The translations under genes and the position numbers were made by a program. A stretch of DNA of 64,000 bases from the NCBI GenBank assembly GCA_950097015.1, contig CATNEN010000001.1, positions 12,174,001 to 12,238,000 of the forward strand. The letters run 5' to 3'. Below the pieces are notes generated by a model. It had not been told where the DNA came from, ran no database searches, and saw nothing but the letters and a program-made list of their open reading frames with translations. Positions 46,211 to 60,059 of the stretch are shown here, piece by piece. Each line of letters opens with the position of its first letter. Position 1 is the first letter of the stretch. This stretch comes from Macrostomum hystrix (lineage: Eukaryota; Platyhelminthes; Macrostomidae).

Positions 46211-49200
46211 TGTGTGTGTGTGTGAGTGTGTGTGTGTGTGAGTGTGTGTGTGTGTGTGTGTGAGTGTGCGTGTGTGTGCGTCCTCAGATTTCGCAATGCG
46301 AGGCAGCCAGATGATGAGCTAGTTAAGGCAGGCGATTTTCTATTTCAGGGAAGATTAAAAAAACTGGCTGCATTATTTTTCAAACGATAAAGAACAGTGA
46401 TGGACTGCTCATTCAGAAACTCGTTCGGGGTCTCCTTGCGTCTGTTCTCGAGTGATTTGGATAGTTAGCTACACTGCGGCCCTGCAATTATTGTACAAGG
46501 CTGCAGCGAAACGGGTTCAGAGATTTCTTATTTAGATATTTTTTTTTCTTAATCGCAAAACGCACTCAAGCAAGCAAGCGCTGTAGCAACAGAAGCTGCA
46601 GCGGCTTAGGCGACTGCTAACTGGAGCAGAAATTTGGCAATTCTTCTGCTCGGAGAGATAATATATTAAAGTAATTAGACAGAATGTACTCGAAAATAAT
46701 GGAAAAAGTGCAGTTGAGAATGGAAAATGAGAGGAGAGGAAAGGAATTAAGACTTCTCCTCTCCCCTCCTCTCCTCTCCCCTCCGCTACTCTCCCCTCCT
46801 CTACTCTCCCCTCCTCTACTCTCACCTCCTCTACTCTCCCCTCCGCTACTCTCCCCTACTGTACTCTCCCCTCCGCTACTCTCCTTTCTCTCCTCTCCCC
46901 TCCGCTACTCTCCCCTCCTCTACTCTCCCCTCCTCTACTCTCACCTCCTCTACTCTCCCCTCCGCTACTCTCCCCTACTGTACTCTCCCCTCCGCTACTC
47001 TCCTTTCTCTCCTCTCCCCTCCTCTACTCTCCCCTCCGCTACTCTCCCTTCTCTCCTCTCGACTCCTCTACTCTCCCCTCCGCTACTCTCCCTTCTCTCC
47101 TCTCGACTCCTCTACTCTCCCCTCCGCTACTCTCCCTTCTCTCCTCTCGACTCCTCTACTCTCCCCTCCGCTACTCTCCCTTCTCTCCTCTCCCCTCCTC
47201 TACTCTCCCCTCTTCTCCTCTCCCCTACTGTACTCTCCCTTCTCTCCTCTCGACTCCTCTACTCTCCCCTCCGCTACTCTCCCTTCTCTCCTCTCGACTC
47301 CTCTACTCTCCCCTCCGCTACTCTCCCTTCTCTCCTCTCCCCTCCTCACATCTCCCCTCTTCTTCTCCCCCCTCATCTAATCTCCCCTCCTCTACTCTCC
47401 CCTCCTCTCCTCTCACCTCCTGTCCTCTTCCCTACTTTCTCCTCCTGTCCTCTCTTCTCTTCTCTACTACTCTCCTCTTCATTTCTCAAATCTCCAGGTA
47501 TCCTATCTCCAGGAGCAGAGCAGCTCACAAAAAGATATTTAAAGCCATATGTCAGAGCAAATGCACTGGAAAAGTGGGCGCCTAGCATAAAGCTAGGGTT
47601 GAGGAGAGTCGAGCAGATCAAGGATGAGAACACCACACAGAAGGCCATCCTCCCGGCCCCCTGCTTGACTGTAAGCACGGAGATTTTCACGCCCGGATTG
47701 TTGCTGAGCCGACCATAAAAAAGGAAATCCGACAGTCGCAACCCGCTTGACACAGGCGGGCCGGTGCTTCTCAGTCACACAGGATGCTCGCTGCTGCTTA
47801 GTGTCCCCAGTGCTCACTGCATGAGCATATACGAGTAGGATTAGGTCAGGCAGAAATCGTAAAAATTTCTAGGCTGTGTAGCGCAACTGTATATATTCGT
47901 AAATTGTCGGAGTGATTTTTTACTTATAACATCTCATTGGGATGAGATTCTCTTATGAGATTCTCTATGAGATTCTCTATGAGATTCTCTATGAGATTCT
48001 CTATGAGATTCTTTATTGAGATTCTCTATGATATTCTCTATGAGATTCTTTATTGAGATTCTCTATGAGATTTTTGACAATATTCTTTAAAGGATGGTTA
48101 AACTTTTATGAGAATCTCTCGACGAAGCACCTAGTAGAAATCGTGCACAAGAACGATGCAAAGCCTAGGGGTAAGCCCATTACTGTAATCTTAGTTAAAG
48201 ATCTTTAGTTTAAATTTTCCTGTTTCTTAGAAAACAGCCCTCAAGTCCCGCGGGAAAGTTTAATTAGCCCCGTTATATAATATAAAACAGCGTAGGACGG
48301 GGGCGATATAGTTTTACTCGAATCATTTACCAAATGTTCTGTAATTCTCTGTCACTCTGTAATTCTCTGTCACTCTGTAACTCTCTGTCACTCTGTAATT
48401 CTCTGTCAGTCTGTAATTCTCTGTCACTCTGTAATTCTCTGTCAGTCTGTAATTCTCTGTCACTCTGTAATTCTCTGTCAGTCATTTATTCTCTCACTCT
48501 GTAATTCTCTGTCAGTCTGTAATTCTCTGTCACTCTGTAATTCTCTGTCAGTCTGTAACTCTCTGTCAGTCTGTAATTCTCTGTCAGTCTGTAATTCTCT
48601 GTCAGTCTGTAATTCTCTGTCACTCTGTAATTCTCTGTCAGTCTGTAATTCTCTGTCAGTCTGTAATTCTCTGTCACTCTGTAATTCTCTGTCACTCTGT
48701 AATTCTCTGTCAGTCTGTAATTCTCTGTCACTCTGTAATTCTCTGTCAGTCTGTAATTCTCTGTCACTCTGTAATTCTCTGTCAGTCTGTAATTCTCTGT
48801 CACTCTGTAATTCTCTGTCAGTCTGTAACTCTCTGTCACTCTGTAATTCTCTGTCACTCTGTAATTCTCTGTCACTCTGTAATTCTCTGTCAGTCTGTAA
48901 TTCTCTGTCAGTCTGTAACTCTGTCACTCTGTAATTCTCTGTCACTCTGTAATTCTCTGTCACTCTGTAACTCTCTGTCACTCTGTAATTCTCTGTCACT
49001 CTGTAATTCTCTGTCAGTCTGTAATTCTCTGTCAGTCTGTAACTCTGTCACTCTGTAATTCTCTGTCACTCTGTAATTCTCTGTCACTCTGTAATTCTCT
49101 GTCACTCTGTAACTCTGTCACTCTGTAATTCTCTGTCACTCTGTAATTCTCGTCACTCTGTAATTCTCGTCACTCTGTAATTCTCTGTCAGTCTGTAATT

Positions 49201-52200
49201 CTCTGTCACTCTGTAACTCTGTCACTCTGTAATTCTCTGTCAGTCTGTAATTCTCTGTCAGTCTGTAATTCTCTGTCACTCTGTAACTCTGTCACTCTGT
49301 AATTCTCGTCACTCTGTAATTCTCTGTCAGTCTGTAATTCTCTGTCACTCTGTAATTCTCTGTCAGTCTGTAATTCTCTGTCACTCAGTAATTCTCTGTC
49401 ACTCTGTAACTCTCTGTCACTCTGTAATTCTCTGTCACTCTGTAATTGTCTGTCACTCTGTAACTCTGTCACTCTGTTATTCTCGTCACTCTGTAATTCT
49501 CTGTCACTCTGTAATTCTCGTCACTCTGTAATTCTCTGTCAGTCTGTAATTCTCTGTCACTCTGTAATTCTCTGTCACTCTGTTATTCTCTGTCACTCTG
49601 TAATTCTCTGTCACTCTGTAATTGTCTGTCACTCTGTAACTCTCGTCACTCTGTTATTCTCGTCACTCTGTAATTCTCTGTCACTCTGTAATTCTCGTCA
49701 CTCTGTAATTCTCTGTCAGTCTGTAATTCTCTGTCACTCTGTAATTCTCTGTCACTCTGTTATTCTCTGTCACTCTGTAATTCTCTGTCACTCTGTAACT
49801 CTGTCACTCTGTAATTCTCTGTCACTCTGTAACTCTGTCACTCTGTAATTCTCTGTCACTCTGTAATTCTCTGTCACTCTGTAACTCTGTCACTCTGTAA
49901 TTCTCTGTCACTCTGTAACTCTGTCACTCTGTTATTCTCGTCACTCTGTAATTCTCTGTCAGTCTGTAATTCTCTGTCACTCTGTAATTCTCGTCACTCT
50001 GTAATTCTCTGTCAGTCTGTAATTCTCTGTCACTCTGTAATTCTCTGTCACTCTGTAATTCTCTGTCACTCTGTAATTCTCTGTCACTCTGTAATTCTCT
50101 GTCACTCTGTAATTCTCTGTCAGTCTGTAACTCTCTGTCAGTCTGTAATTCTCTGTCAGTCTGTAATTCTCTGTCACTCTGTAATTCTCTGTCACTCTGT
50201 AATTCTCTGTCAGTCTGTAACTCTCTGTCAGTCTGTAATTCTCTGTCAGTCTGTAATTCTCTGTCACTCTGTAATTCTCTGTCACTCTGTAATTCTCTGT
50301 CACTCTGTAACTCTGTCACTCTGTAATTCTCTGTCACTCTGTAACTCTGTCACTCTGTAATTCTCTGTCACTCTGTAACTCTTTGTCACTCTGTAATTCT
50401 CTGTCACTCTGTAACTCTTTGTCACTCTGTAATTCTCTGTCACTCTGTAACTCTTTGTCACTCTGTAATTCTCTGTCACTCTGTAATTCTCTGTCACTCT
50501 GTAATTCTCTGTCACTCTGTAATTCTCTGTCACTCTGTAATTCTCTGTCAGTCTGTAACTCTCTGTCAGTCTGTAATTCTCTGTCAGTCTGTAATTCTCT
50601 GTCACTCTGTAATTCTCTGTCACTCTGTAATTCTCTGTCAGTCTGTAACTCTCTGTCAGTCTGTAATTCTCTGTCACTCTGTAATTCTCTGTCAGTCTGT
50701 AATTCTCTGTCACTCTGTAATTCTCTGTCAGTCTGTAATTCTCTGTCACTCTGTAATTCTCTGTCAGTCTGTAATTCTCTGTCACTCTGTAATTCTCTGT
50801 CAGTCTGTAACTCTCTGTCAGTCTGTAATTCTCTGTCAGTCTGTAATTCTCTGTCACTCTGTAATTCTCTGTCAGTCTGTAACTCTCTGTCAGTCTGTAA
50901 TTCTCTGTCACTCTGTAATTCTCTGTCACTCTGTAATTCTCTGTCAGTCTGTAATTCTCTGTCACTCTGTAATTCTCTGTCAGTCTGTAATTCTCTGTCA
51001 CTCTGTAATTCTCTGTCAGTCTGTAATTCTCTGTCACTCTGTAATTCTCTGTCAGTCTGTAACTCTCTGTCACTCTGTAATTCTCTGTCACTCTGTAATT
51101 CTCTGTCAGTCTGTAATTCTCTGTCAGTCTGTAACTCTGTCACTCTGTAATTCTCTGTCACTCTGTAATTCTCTGTCACTCTGTAATTCTCTGTCACTCT
51201 GTAACTCTGTCACTCTGTAATTCTCTGTCACTCTGTAATTCTCGTCACTCTGTAATTCTCTGTCAGTCTGTAATTCTCTGTCACTCTGTAATTCTCTGTC
51301 ACTCTGTAATTCTCTGTCACTCTGTAATTCTCTGTCAGTCTGTAATTCTCTGTCACTCTGTAATTCTCTGTCACTCTGTAATTCTCTGTCACTCTGTAAT
51401 TCTCTGTCAGTCTGTAATTCTCTGTCACTCTGTAATTCTCTGTCACTCTGTAATTCTCTGTCAGTCTGTAATTCTCTGTCACTCTGTAATTCTCTGTCAG
51501 TCTGTAACTCTCTGTCAGTCTGTAAATCTCTGTCACTCTGTAATTCTCTGTCACTCTGTAATTCTCTGTCAGTCTGTAATTCTCTGTCACTCTGTAATTC
51601 TCTGTCAGTCTGTAACTCTCTGTCAGTCTGTAATTCTCTGTCACTCTGTAATTCTCTGTCAGTCTGTAATTCTCTGTCACTCTGTAATTCTCTGTCAGTC
51701 TGTAATTCTCTGTCACTCTGTAATTCTCTGTCAGTCTGTAATTCTCTGTCACTCTGTAATTCTCTGTCAGTCTGTAATTCTCTGTCACTCTGTAATTCTC
51801 TGTCAGTCTGTAACTCTCTGTCAGTCTGTAATTCTCTGTCACTCTGTAATTCTCTGTCACTCTGTAATTCTCTGTCAGTCTGTAATTCTCTGTCAGTCTG
51901 TAACTCTGTCACTCTGTAATTCTCTGTCACTCTGTAATTCTCTGTCACTCTGTAATTCTCTGTCACTCTGTAACTCTGTCACTCTGTAATTCTCTGTCAC
52001 TCTGTAATTCTCTGTCACTCTGTAACTCTCTGTCACTCTGTAATTCTCTGTCACTCTGTAACTCTCTGTCACTCTGTAATTCTCTGTCACTCTGTAATTG
52101 TCTGTCACTCTGTAACTCTGTCACTCTGTAATTCTCGTCACTCTGTAATTCTCTGTCAGTCTGTAATTCTCTGTCACTCTGTAATTCTCGTCACTCTGTA

Positions 52201-55200
52201 ATTCTCTGTCAGTCTGTAATTCTCTGTCACTCTGTAATTCTCTGTCACTCTGTAATTCTCTGTCACTCTGTAATTCTCTGTCACTCTGTAATTCTCTGTC
52301 ACTCTGTAATTCTCTGTCACTCTGTAACTCTGTCACTCTGTAATTCTCTGTCACTCTGTAACTCTGTCACTCTGTAATTCTCTGTCACTCTGTAACTCTT
52401 TGTCACTCTGTAATTCTCTGTCACTCTGTAACTCTTTGTCACTCTGTAATTCTCTGTCACTCTGTAACTCTTTGTCACTCTGTAATTCGCTGTCACTCTG
52501 TAACTCTCTGCACTTACATTTTTCTCTATGACCACCTACATGTGTCAACTTATTCCAATAAATATTCAGTGGATACTGTGTATTCACCAGTTGGTATTCA
52601 CCAGTTGCTCCCAAATTAATAGTGATAACTCGTGTTTAGCAAGTCAAGCAGAAAAAAATATGCACTAAAATACGAGTACTAGAGGCTTTTTAGCTTCGTG
52701 TGTGTCCTTGCGTTGGCAAACACAAGGCAGACTTATACTACGCACGCTTGGTGCAGCTTACAGGCTTACAGACAAGTCCATTGTGAATCTAAAATGCAAA
52801 TAATGTGTGCGAGAATATTTCATTTATTTACAAAGATGAGAAAATGAAGGGAAATGGTTGGGCTTGAAGATTTGTTTCTCGTTAGAAAAAAACATGAATA
52901 ACTGTAACTACAGACCTACAGAACGACAAAGCGACAGACAATTACAGAGTGACAGAAAGTAAAACAGTGACATGGAGTTACAGAGTGACAGGAAGTAAAA
53001 CAGTGACAGGGAGTTACAGAGTGACAGGAAGTAAAACAGTGACAGGGAGTTACAGAGTGACAGGAAGTAAAACAGTGACATGGAGTTACAGAGTGACAGG
53101 AAGTAAAACAGTGACAGGGAGTTACAGAGTGACAGGAAGTAAAACAGTGACAGGGAGTTACAGAGTGACAGGAAGTAAAACAGTGACAGGGAGTTACAGA
53201 GTGACAGGAAGTAAAACAGTGACAGGGAGTTACAGAGTGACAGAAAGTAAAACAGTGACAGGGAGTTACAGAGTGACAGAAAGTAAAACAGTGACAGAGT
53301 TACAGATTTACAGAAAATTACAGTGCGACAGAGAAACACAGAAAGTAAAACAGTGACAGGGAGTTACAGAGTGACAGAAAGTAAAACAGTGACAGAGTTA
53401 CAGATTTACAGAAAATTACAGTGCGACAGAGAAACACAGAAAGTTAAATGGCTGCAGCAAATCAATACAGTGCTGGAATTAAGGAATGCGGGAATGAATC
53501 ATCCCTATCTCTACCTTGGTCCTCAATCTACGAGTACTTCAATCCTCACAACTGATATTCTCACCTGAGCTGGTCCACCGTGCTGGCCAATATGGCACTG
53601 ATTAGTAATAAAATGATTAATAAATTCAATCAACACAACAATCATCAGAGGCTGCTTTCAGACACTTTGACAGACCGACTTCCTGACACACAATCGCCTA
53701 AGAGATTATCGCCGACTAGGATTATTGCTAATAAATCATATAACTCACCCTGATTTACACAAAGCCAATCATTTATGATATACCCATGGCGATTTTGAGT
53801 GCGAACACGCAAAATTTCTCAATCACTATGATAGTAATTTATCATTTATTTTATTCCATTCTCGCTCAGGTACTCTGGGCCGAGCAGCAGATAGCCAGAC
53901 GAAGGGTCAAGCGAAATGCACCTGAGTCCTTCTCAACCGACAACAGGCCATTTGACCGGGTAAGTCGGCGTGATCCAACCAGCACACTGAATGATCCACC
54001 CTACACACTGAATGACCCACCCAGCACACTGAATGATCCACCCTACACACTGAATGACCCACCCAGCACACTGAATGATCCACCCTACACACTGAATGAC
54101 CCACCCAGCACACTGAATGATCCACCCTACACACTGAATGACCCACCCTACACACTGAATGACCCACCCTACACACTGAATGATCCACCCTACACACTGA
54201 ATGATCCCCCCTGCCCACTGAATGATCCACCCTGCCCACTGAATGATCCACCCTGCCCACTGAATGATCCACCCTACACACTGAATGACCCACCCAGCAC
54301 ACTGAATGATCCACCCTACACACTGAATGATCCACCCTGCCCACTGAATGATCCACCCTGCCCACTGAATGATCCACCCTGCACACTGAATGATCCACCC
54401 TGCACACTGAATGATCCACCCTGCCCACTGAATGATCCACCCTGCACACTGAATGATCCACCCTGCCCACTGAATGATCCACCCTGCCCACTGAATGATC
54501 CACCCTGGCCACTGAATGATCCACCCTGCCCACTGAATGATCCACCCTGCACACTGAATGATCCACCCTGCCCACTGAATGATCCACCCTGCCCACTGAA
54601 TGATCCACACTGCACACTGAATGATCCACCCTGCCCACTGAATGATCCACCCTGCCCACTGAATGATCCACCCTGCCCACTGAATTATCCACCCTGCCCA
54701 CTGAATGATCCACCCTGCACACTGAATGATCCACCCTGCACACTGAATGACCCACCCTACACACTGAATGACCCACCCTACACACTGAATGACCCACCCT
54801 GCACACCAAATGACCCCGCCACTAAATAAGCCGCAAATTCGCATGCCAATCAGGACCTGAGGATTCAACAGCGACTCTACAGGCAAAGATTTCAAAGTCG
54901 CAGTTCAACAGCTTGGGAGAACGGCGTCAATATGAACGACGAAAAGTGGAATAAAATGTGGTACATGGTGAGTTTAGCAAAGCTGCTAGCACACTAAGCC
55001 CCCTTGGGGGGCACTACTGTTCAGAGAAAAAGTATTGTGTAATTCAGAAGGACAAAACACACCTGAAAGCAAACAAAAAACGAAGACTAAAAAACTGCAG
55101 CAGAGAACTAATGTCCCCCCAGCAGCAGAGAACCAATGTCCCCCCCAGCAGCAGAGAAACAATGTTCCCTCAGCAGCAGAGAACCAATGTTCCCTCAGCA

Positions 55201-58200
55201 GCAGAGAACCAATGTTCCCTCAGCAGCAGAGAACTGATGTCCCCTCAGTAGCAAATAAACAATGTCCCCCCAGCAGCAGCTATTTAATCACAACCCTTTA
55301 GCAGCTTGCCCGAAAGAGCTTGATTCGAAATCAATTTCAAAGTCAGGATCTGGATCAGCACATGCGGCAGCGGTGGCCGTCGCAGCACTGGCTATCACAC
55401 CCCAATGGTCCTCAACCGGCAACCAATGCCCTTCACTGTTAGACACATTTAGAAAACTGTTGCAGAAACTCAATTCTCCCCCATTCTGAAGGCAACCAAT
55501 GCCTCTCAACCGACAACCAATGCTCTTCACTGTTAGACACATTTAGAAAACTGTTAGACTCCTTTATAAACTGTTCAACGCATAAAAAACTTTTAGACAC
55601 ATTTAGAAATATTTTAGACGCGTTTAGAAAACTGTTGGACACATCAGAAAACTGTTATATACATGTTGGACACGTTTTAACTTGTGCTACAGATGCAGTT
55701 GGTATGCAGGCTGACAAAACTGGCTCTGATTTGATGCATTAAAAATCCTTTCTAAAACAGTTTTCGAATATTTAATCCCCTTAGCAATGCAGTCAAACTT
55801 AATAAAAATACTTGTATGTGTCCCCAAATTTGGCATATTTTGGTAAAGAAATGGTGAGAATCGGTTGAGCCGTTCGGGAGAAAATCAGTTACAAGCAACC
55901 AAGCAAGCATTGCATTTTTTGTATATTAGAAGACTAGCAACCAAGAGCTCCCATTTGGGGAAGAAAATTACGCTTTGCAGCCCATGAGAAGAAGAAAAAT
56001 TTAAAATAAGCAGCCTCCGTCGATAATTCATTCTACTCCCTCCATAAGTCATGCTACCCCTTGGATAAGTCATGCTACGCCTTCGATAAATTAATCTATC
56101 CTCTTGAAAAAATTGTTATACCCTTAATGTAATTATGTTATCCCGTGGATCTCATTCTTTCTCCTGGAAATCTAATGCTATTCCTTTAAGTTATTCCCTA
56201 GATATCTAATGATTTTCGTTACAAATATTATGCCATTTACTAGATATCTCATGCATACTATCCATTGATATCTAGTTATCAACATATATCTACGAGCTAC
56301 ATCTCTATGTTATTTAGTTTCATACTTTATTCGTAATAAGGCTTTTAAAATGTTAAATAATATTATTTGCTGTAAGGCTTGAAAAAAACGCTTAATTTAT
56401 AATAATAAGATAATAATAATAATAATAATAATAGTAAAAATAAAATAATAATAACACCATCAGTTATGATTTAAATATTTTATCCTAGTTTGGAAAGTAA
56501 ATTTAAAAATAAAATAACGCGAACAGCTATGCTCAAACAGTCTTCATTTTATTTTTAATCTTATTGAATATGGGATGCAAGAATGCTAGAAAAAAACGTA
56601 AAAATTTAAAATGAACAGCGCTTTGCTCAAAGTATTTTCTTATATTTCTGAATCCAAAAAACACTTGCAAATATGCTCGGATTTTTTTCTCAGTTTTTTT
56701 GTATCGAATAAAACTTGTTGCTAGACTCGAAAAAAAAATTTTTTCTCTGAGCGAGAAGAGTAATTAAGGGAAAAATATTTGCGTTTTCAGTAGCAAATCA
56801 GTAGGTCTTACTATTAACAGTTAATTGTACCCAAAAACGAAAAAAATGAAGTTATACTTACATTTTTTATGTTAATGATAGAATATTACAAAAAAGAGCA
56901 GAAACGATTGAGAATCTTATACTGAAATTTGACCTGCATTCAGGAAAACAAAAGCACCAATAAACCTCTCGGAGCTAGATGAAAAGAAAGCACAATGATC
57001 GAAGTCGGGATCATTTGACAATAACGATAATTCATGCTTCCCCCTAGATAATCCATGCTTCCCCCTAGATAATCCATGCTTCCCCCTAGATAATTCATGC
57101 TTCCCCCTAGATAATCCATGCTTCCCCCTAGATAATCCATGCTTCCCCCTAGATAATCCATGCTTCCCCCTAGATAATCCATGCTTCCCCCTAGATAATT
57201 CATGCTTCCCCCTAGATAATCCATGCTTCCCCCTAGATAATCCATGCTTCCCCCTAGATAATTCATGCTTCCCCCTAGATAATCCATGCTTCCCCCTAGA
57301 TAATCCATGCTTCCCCCTAGATAATTCATGCTTCCCCCTAGATAATCCATGCTTCCCCCTAGATAATCCATGCTTCCCCCTAGATAGTTCATGCTCCCCC
57401 CTCGATAATTTATGCTTCCCCCTAGATAATTCATGCTTCCCCCTAGATAATCCATGCTTCCCCCTAGATAATCCATGCTTCCCCCTAGATAATCCATGCT
57501 TCCCCCTAGATAATCCATGCTTCCCCCTAGATAATCCATGCTTCCCCCTAGATAATCCATGCTTCCCCCTAGATAGTTCATGCTCCCCCTCGATAATTTA
57601 TATTTCTCCTTGATTATTTATATTTCCCGGTCAAAAAATTAATTTTTACGCTTACGCTTAATTAAAACGCTATAGAGCTATAAGAGCTATAATACTCGGA
57701 AAAAACGTTAAACGCTAAACGTTTGAATATTATAGCGATCGCAACAATGCTCAAAACACTCAAGAATAATAAGAACCGCAATGCTAAAACGTTACAATTT
57801 AAAAACAAAAAACGCTGATAGCTTTGCTTCAAATACTATCGTATAGTTATAAATCTGATTAAGCTGACTATGCTCGAAAAAAATTTCCTTAGTTTTGTAC
57901 GGAATAACGCTTGCTGCGGAATAAGAACTTGAAAAACTATTTCTTTCTTACTATATTAATACTCGTACCCAAAAAGAGCTTAATAAAAATGTAAATAGAA
58001 AACAGTTACTTACTAATTTTCCTCGATAAATTATGCTTCCCCTCTAAATATCAATGCTAACCCCTAAATAAATTATTCAATCCTTTTGGAAAATATGTGC
58101 ATTATCTTATCCCCTGGAAATCTCATTCTTTCTCATTGTAATCTCATACAATCTCTTCAAGAAACCAGAAATCATCATTCCCTTGATATCGAATGCTTTT

Positions 58201-59763
58201 CTTCACAAATTTACAGCCAATTCGCAGTAAAAACTAATGCTATCTGTGCTAGTTTCCAATTTCGGGATTCTGATCAGATGATCGTTGTGCGGAGGCGCTG
58301 GTTTGCTAGTAACGGTCTTAGACGGCGGCGGCGGGGGTTCGTTTCCTGTCTTCCCGTCCTCTATCTACCTGTTCTCTATCTACCTGTCCTCTATCTACCT
58401 GTCCTCTAACTACCTTTCCTCTATCTACCTGTCCTCTATCTACCTGTCCTCTATCTACCTGTTCTCTATCTACCTGTCCTCTATCTACCTGTCCTCTATC
58501 TACCTGTCCTCTATCTACCTGTCCTCTATCTACCTGTCCTCTATCTACCTGTCCTCTATCTAACTTTCCTCTATCTACCTGTACTCTATCTACCTGTCCT
58601 CTATCTACCTGTCCTCTATCTACCTGTCCTCTATCTACCTGTCCTCTATCTACCTGTCCTCTATCTACCTGTCCTCTATCTACCTGTCCTCTATCTACCT
58701 GTCCTCTATCTACCTGTCCTCTATCTACCTGTCCTCTATCTACCTGTCCTCTATCTACCTGTCCTCTATCTACCTGTCCTCTATCTACCTGTCCTCTATC
58801 TACCTATCCTCTATCTACCTGTCCTCTATCTACCTGTCTTCTATCTACCTGTCCTCTATCTACCTGTCTTCTATCTACCTGTCCTCTATCTACCTGTCTT
58901 CTATCTACCTGTCCTCTATCTAACTGTCCTCTATCTACCTGTCCTCTATATACCTGTCCAGTATCTACCTGTCCTCTATCTACCTGTCCTCTATCTACCT
59001 GTCCTCTATCTACCTGTCCTCTATCTACCTGTCCTCTATCTACCTGTCCTCTAACTACCTGTCCTCTATCTACCTGTCCTCTATCTACCTGTCCTCTATC
59101 TACCTGTCCTCTATCTACCTGTCCTCTATCTACCTGTCCTCTATCTACCTGTCCTCTATCTACCTGTCCTCTATCTACCCTATAAAGTTTGTATATTCAC
59201 TTCCTCATTATCTAAATTCTTTCCCCACGCATCAAGATCATACAAAGTTCCTCTTAAAACAATCCCAAATTCTTCGCGGTATCCTTGAAGTCTGAAGCCG
59301 CGAATTGATGTGCAAATTATTCGCCAACACTGAAAAAATCGCTCGGCCCGCATAATGCGTTTCACCTTTCCGTTCGATTTGTGTTTATTTATCTTGCAGA
59401 CACCTTTGTCCCATGACCGCCTTTGACGCAGGATGTGTGTGCGAATAGAGCAAGAGGGACGGATTGGGAGAATTTCCCTATTTTTGTCGGGATGTGCATT
59501 TTGGTGGGAATAAGAATAAAGGCAGATAAGTTCCTCTGTGTTTATGCGATGTCTTTCGTCCCACCAGCTTCAGGTGATGCGACACATCCATAATGGTCAG
59601 GTGGTGGTACTTTTGTGTATGTGTGTGCCTGCTTGTATGCGCACGCAACGGAGTGAAAGTTCAAGTTCAAAGCAGCAGCAACAGCAGCAGCAGCAGCAAA
59701 AGCAGTAGAAGCAGCAGCAAGTGCTTAATTTAGTGCAGAATTTACTGCAAAAGAAGCTGCAAA

Positions 59764-59794
<31 letters not shown>

Positions 59795-59852
59795 GCAGCA
59801 GAAGCAGCAGCAGCAGCAGTATAGCAGCAGAAGCAGCAGAAGCAGCGGCAGT

Positions 59853-59894
<42 letters not shown>

Positions 59895-60026
59895 GGCTGT
59901 AGCAGCATTTGCAGCAGCAGAAGCAGCAGCAGTAGCAGCATTTGCAGCAGCAGAAGCAGCAGCAGTAGCAGAAGCAGCAGCAGTAGCAGCAGCAGCAGCA
60001 GTAGCAGAAGCAGCAGCAGTAGCAGC

Positions 60027-60059
<33 letters not shown>

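Noticed and set aside
48478..52614. Many long minus-strand ORFs (up to 287 aa) of ENYRVT or DRELQS repeats
   Set aside because: They are six-residue readings of an 18-bp intronic array in several frames at once, have no start context or flanking coding signal, and lie antisense in the convertase gene.
53907..54895. Minus-strand ORFs of about 300 aa (VGRVDHS, GWIIQCA periods)
   Set aside because: Antisense readings of the 21-bp intron 3 array. Only the sense frame continuous with exon 3 is worth considering.
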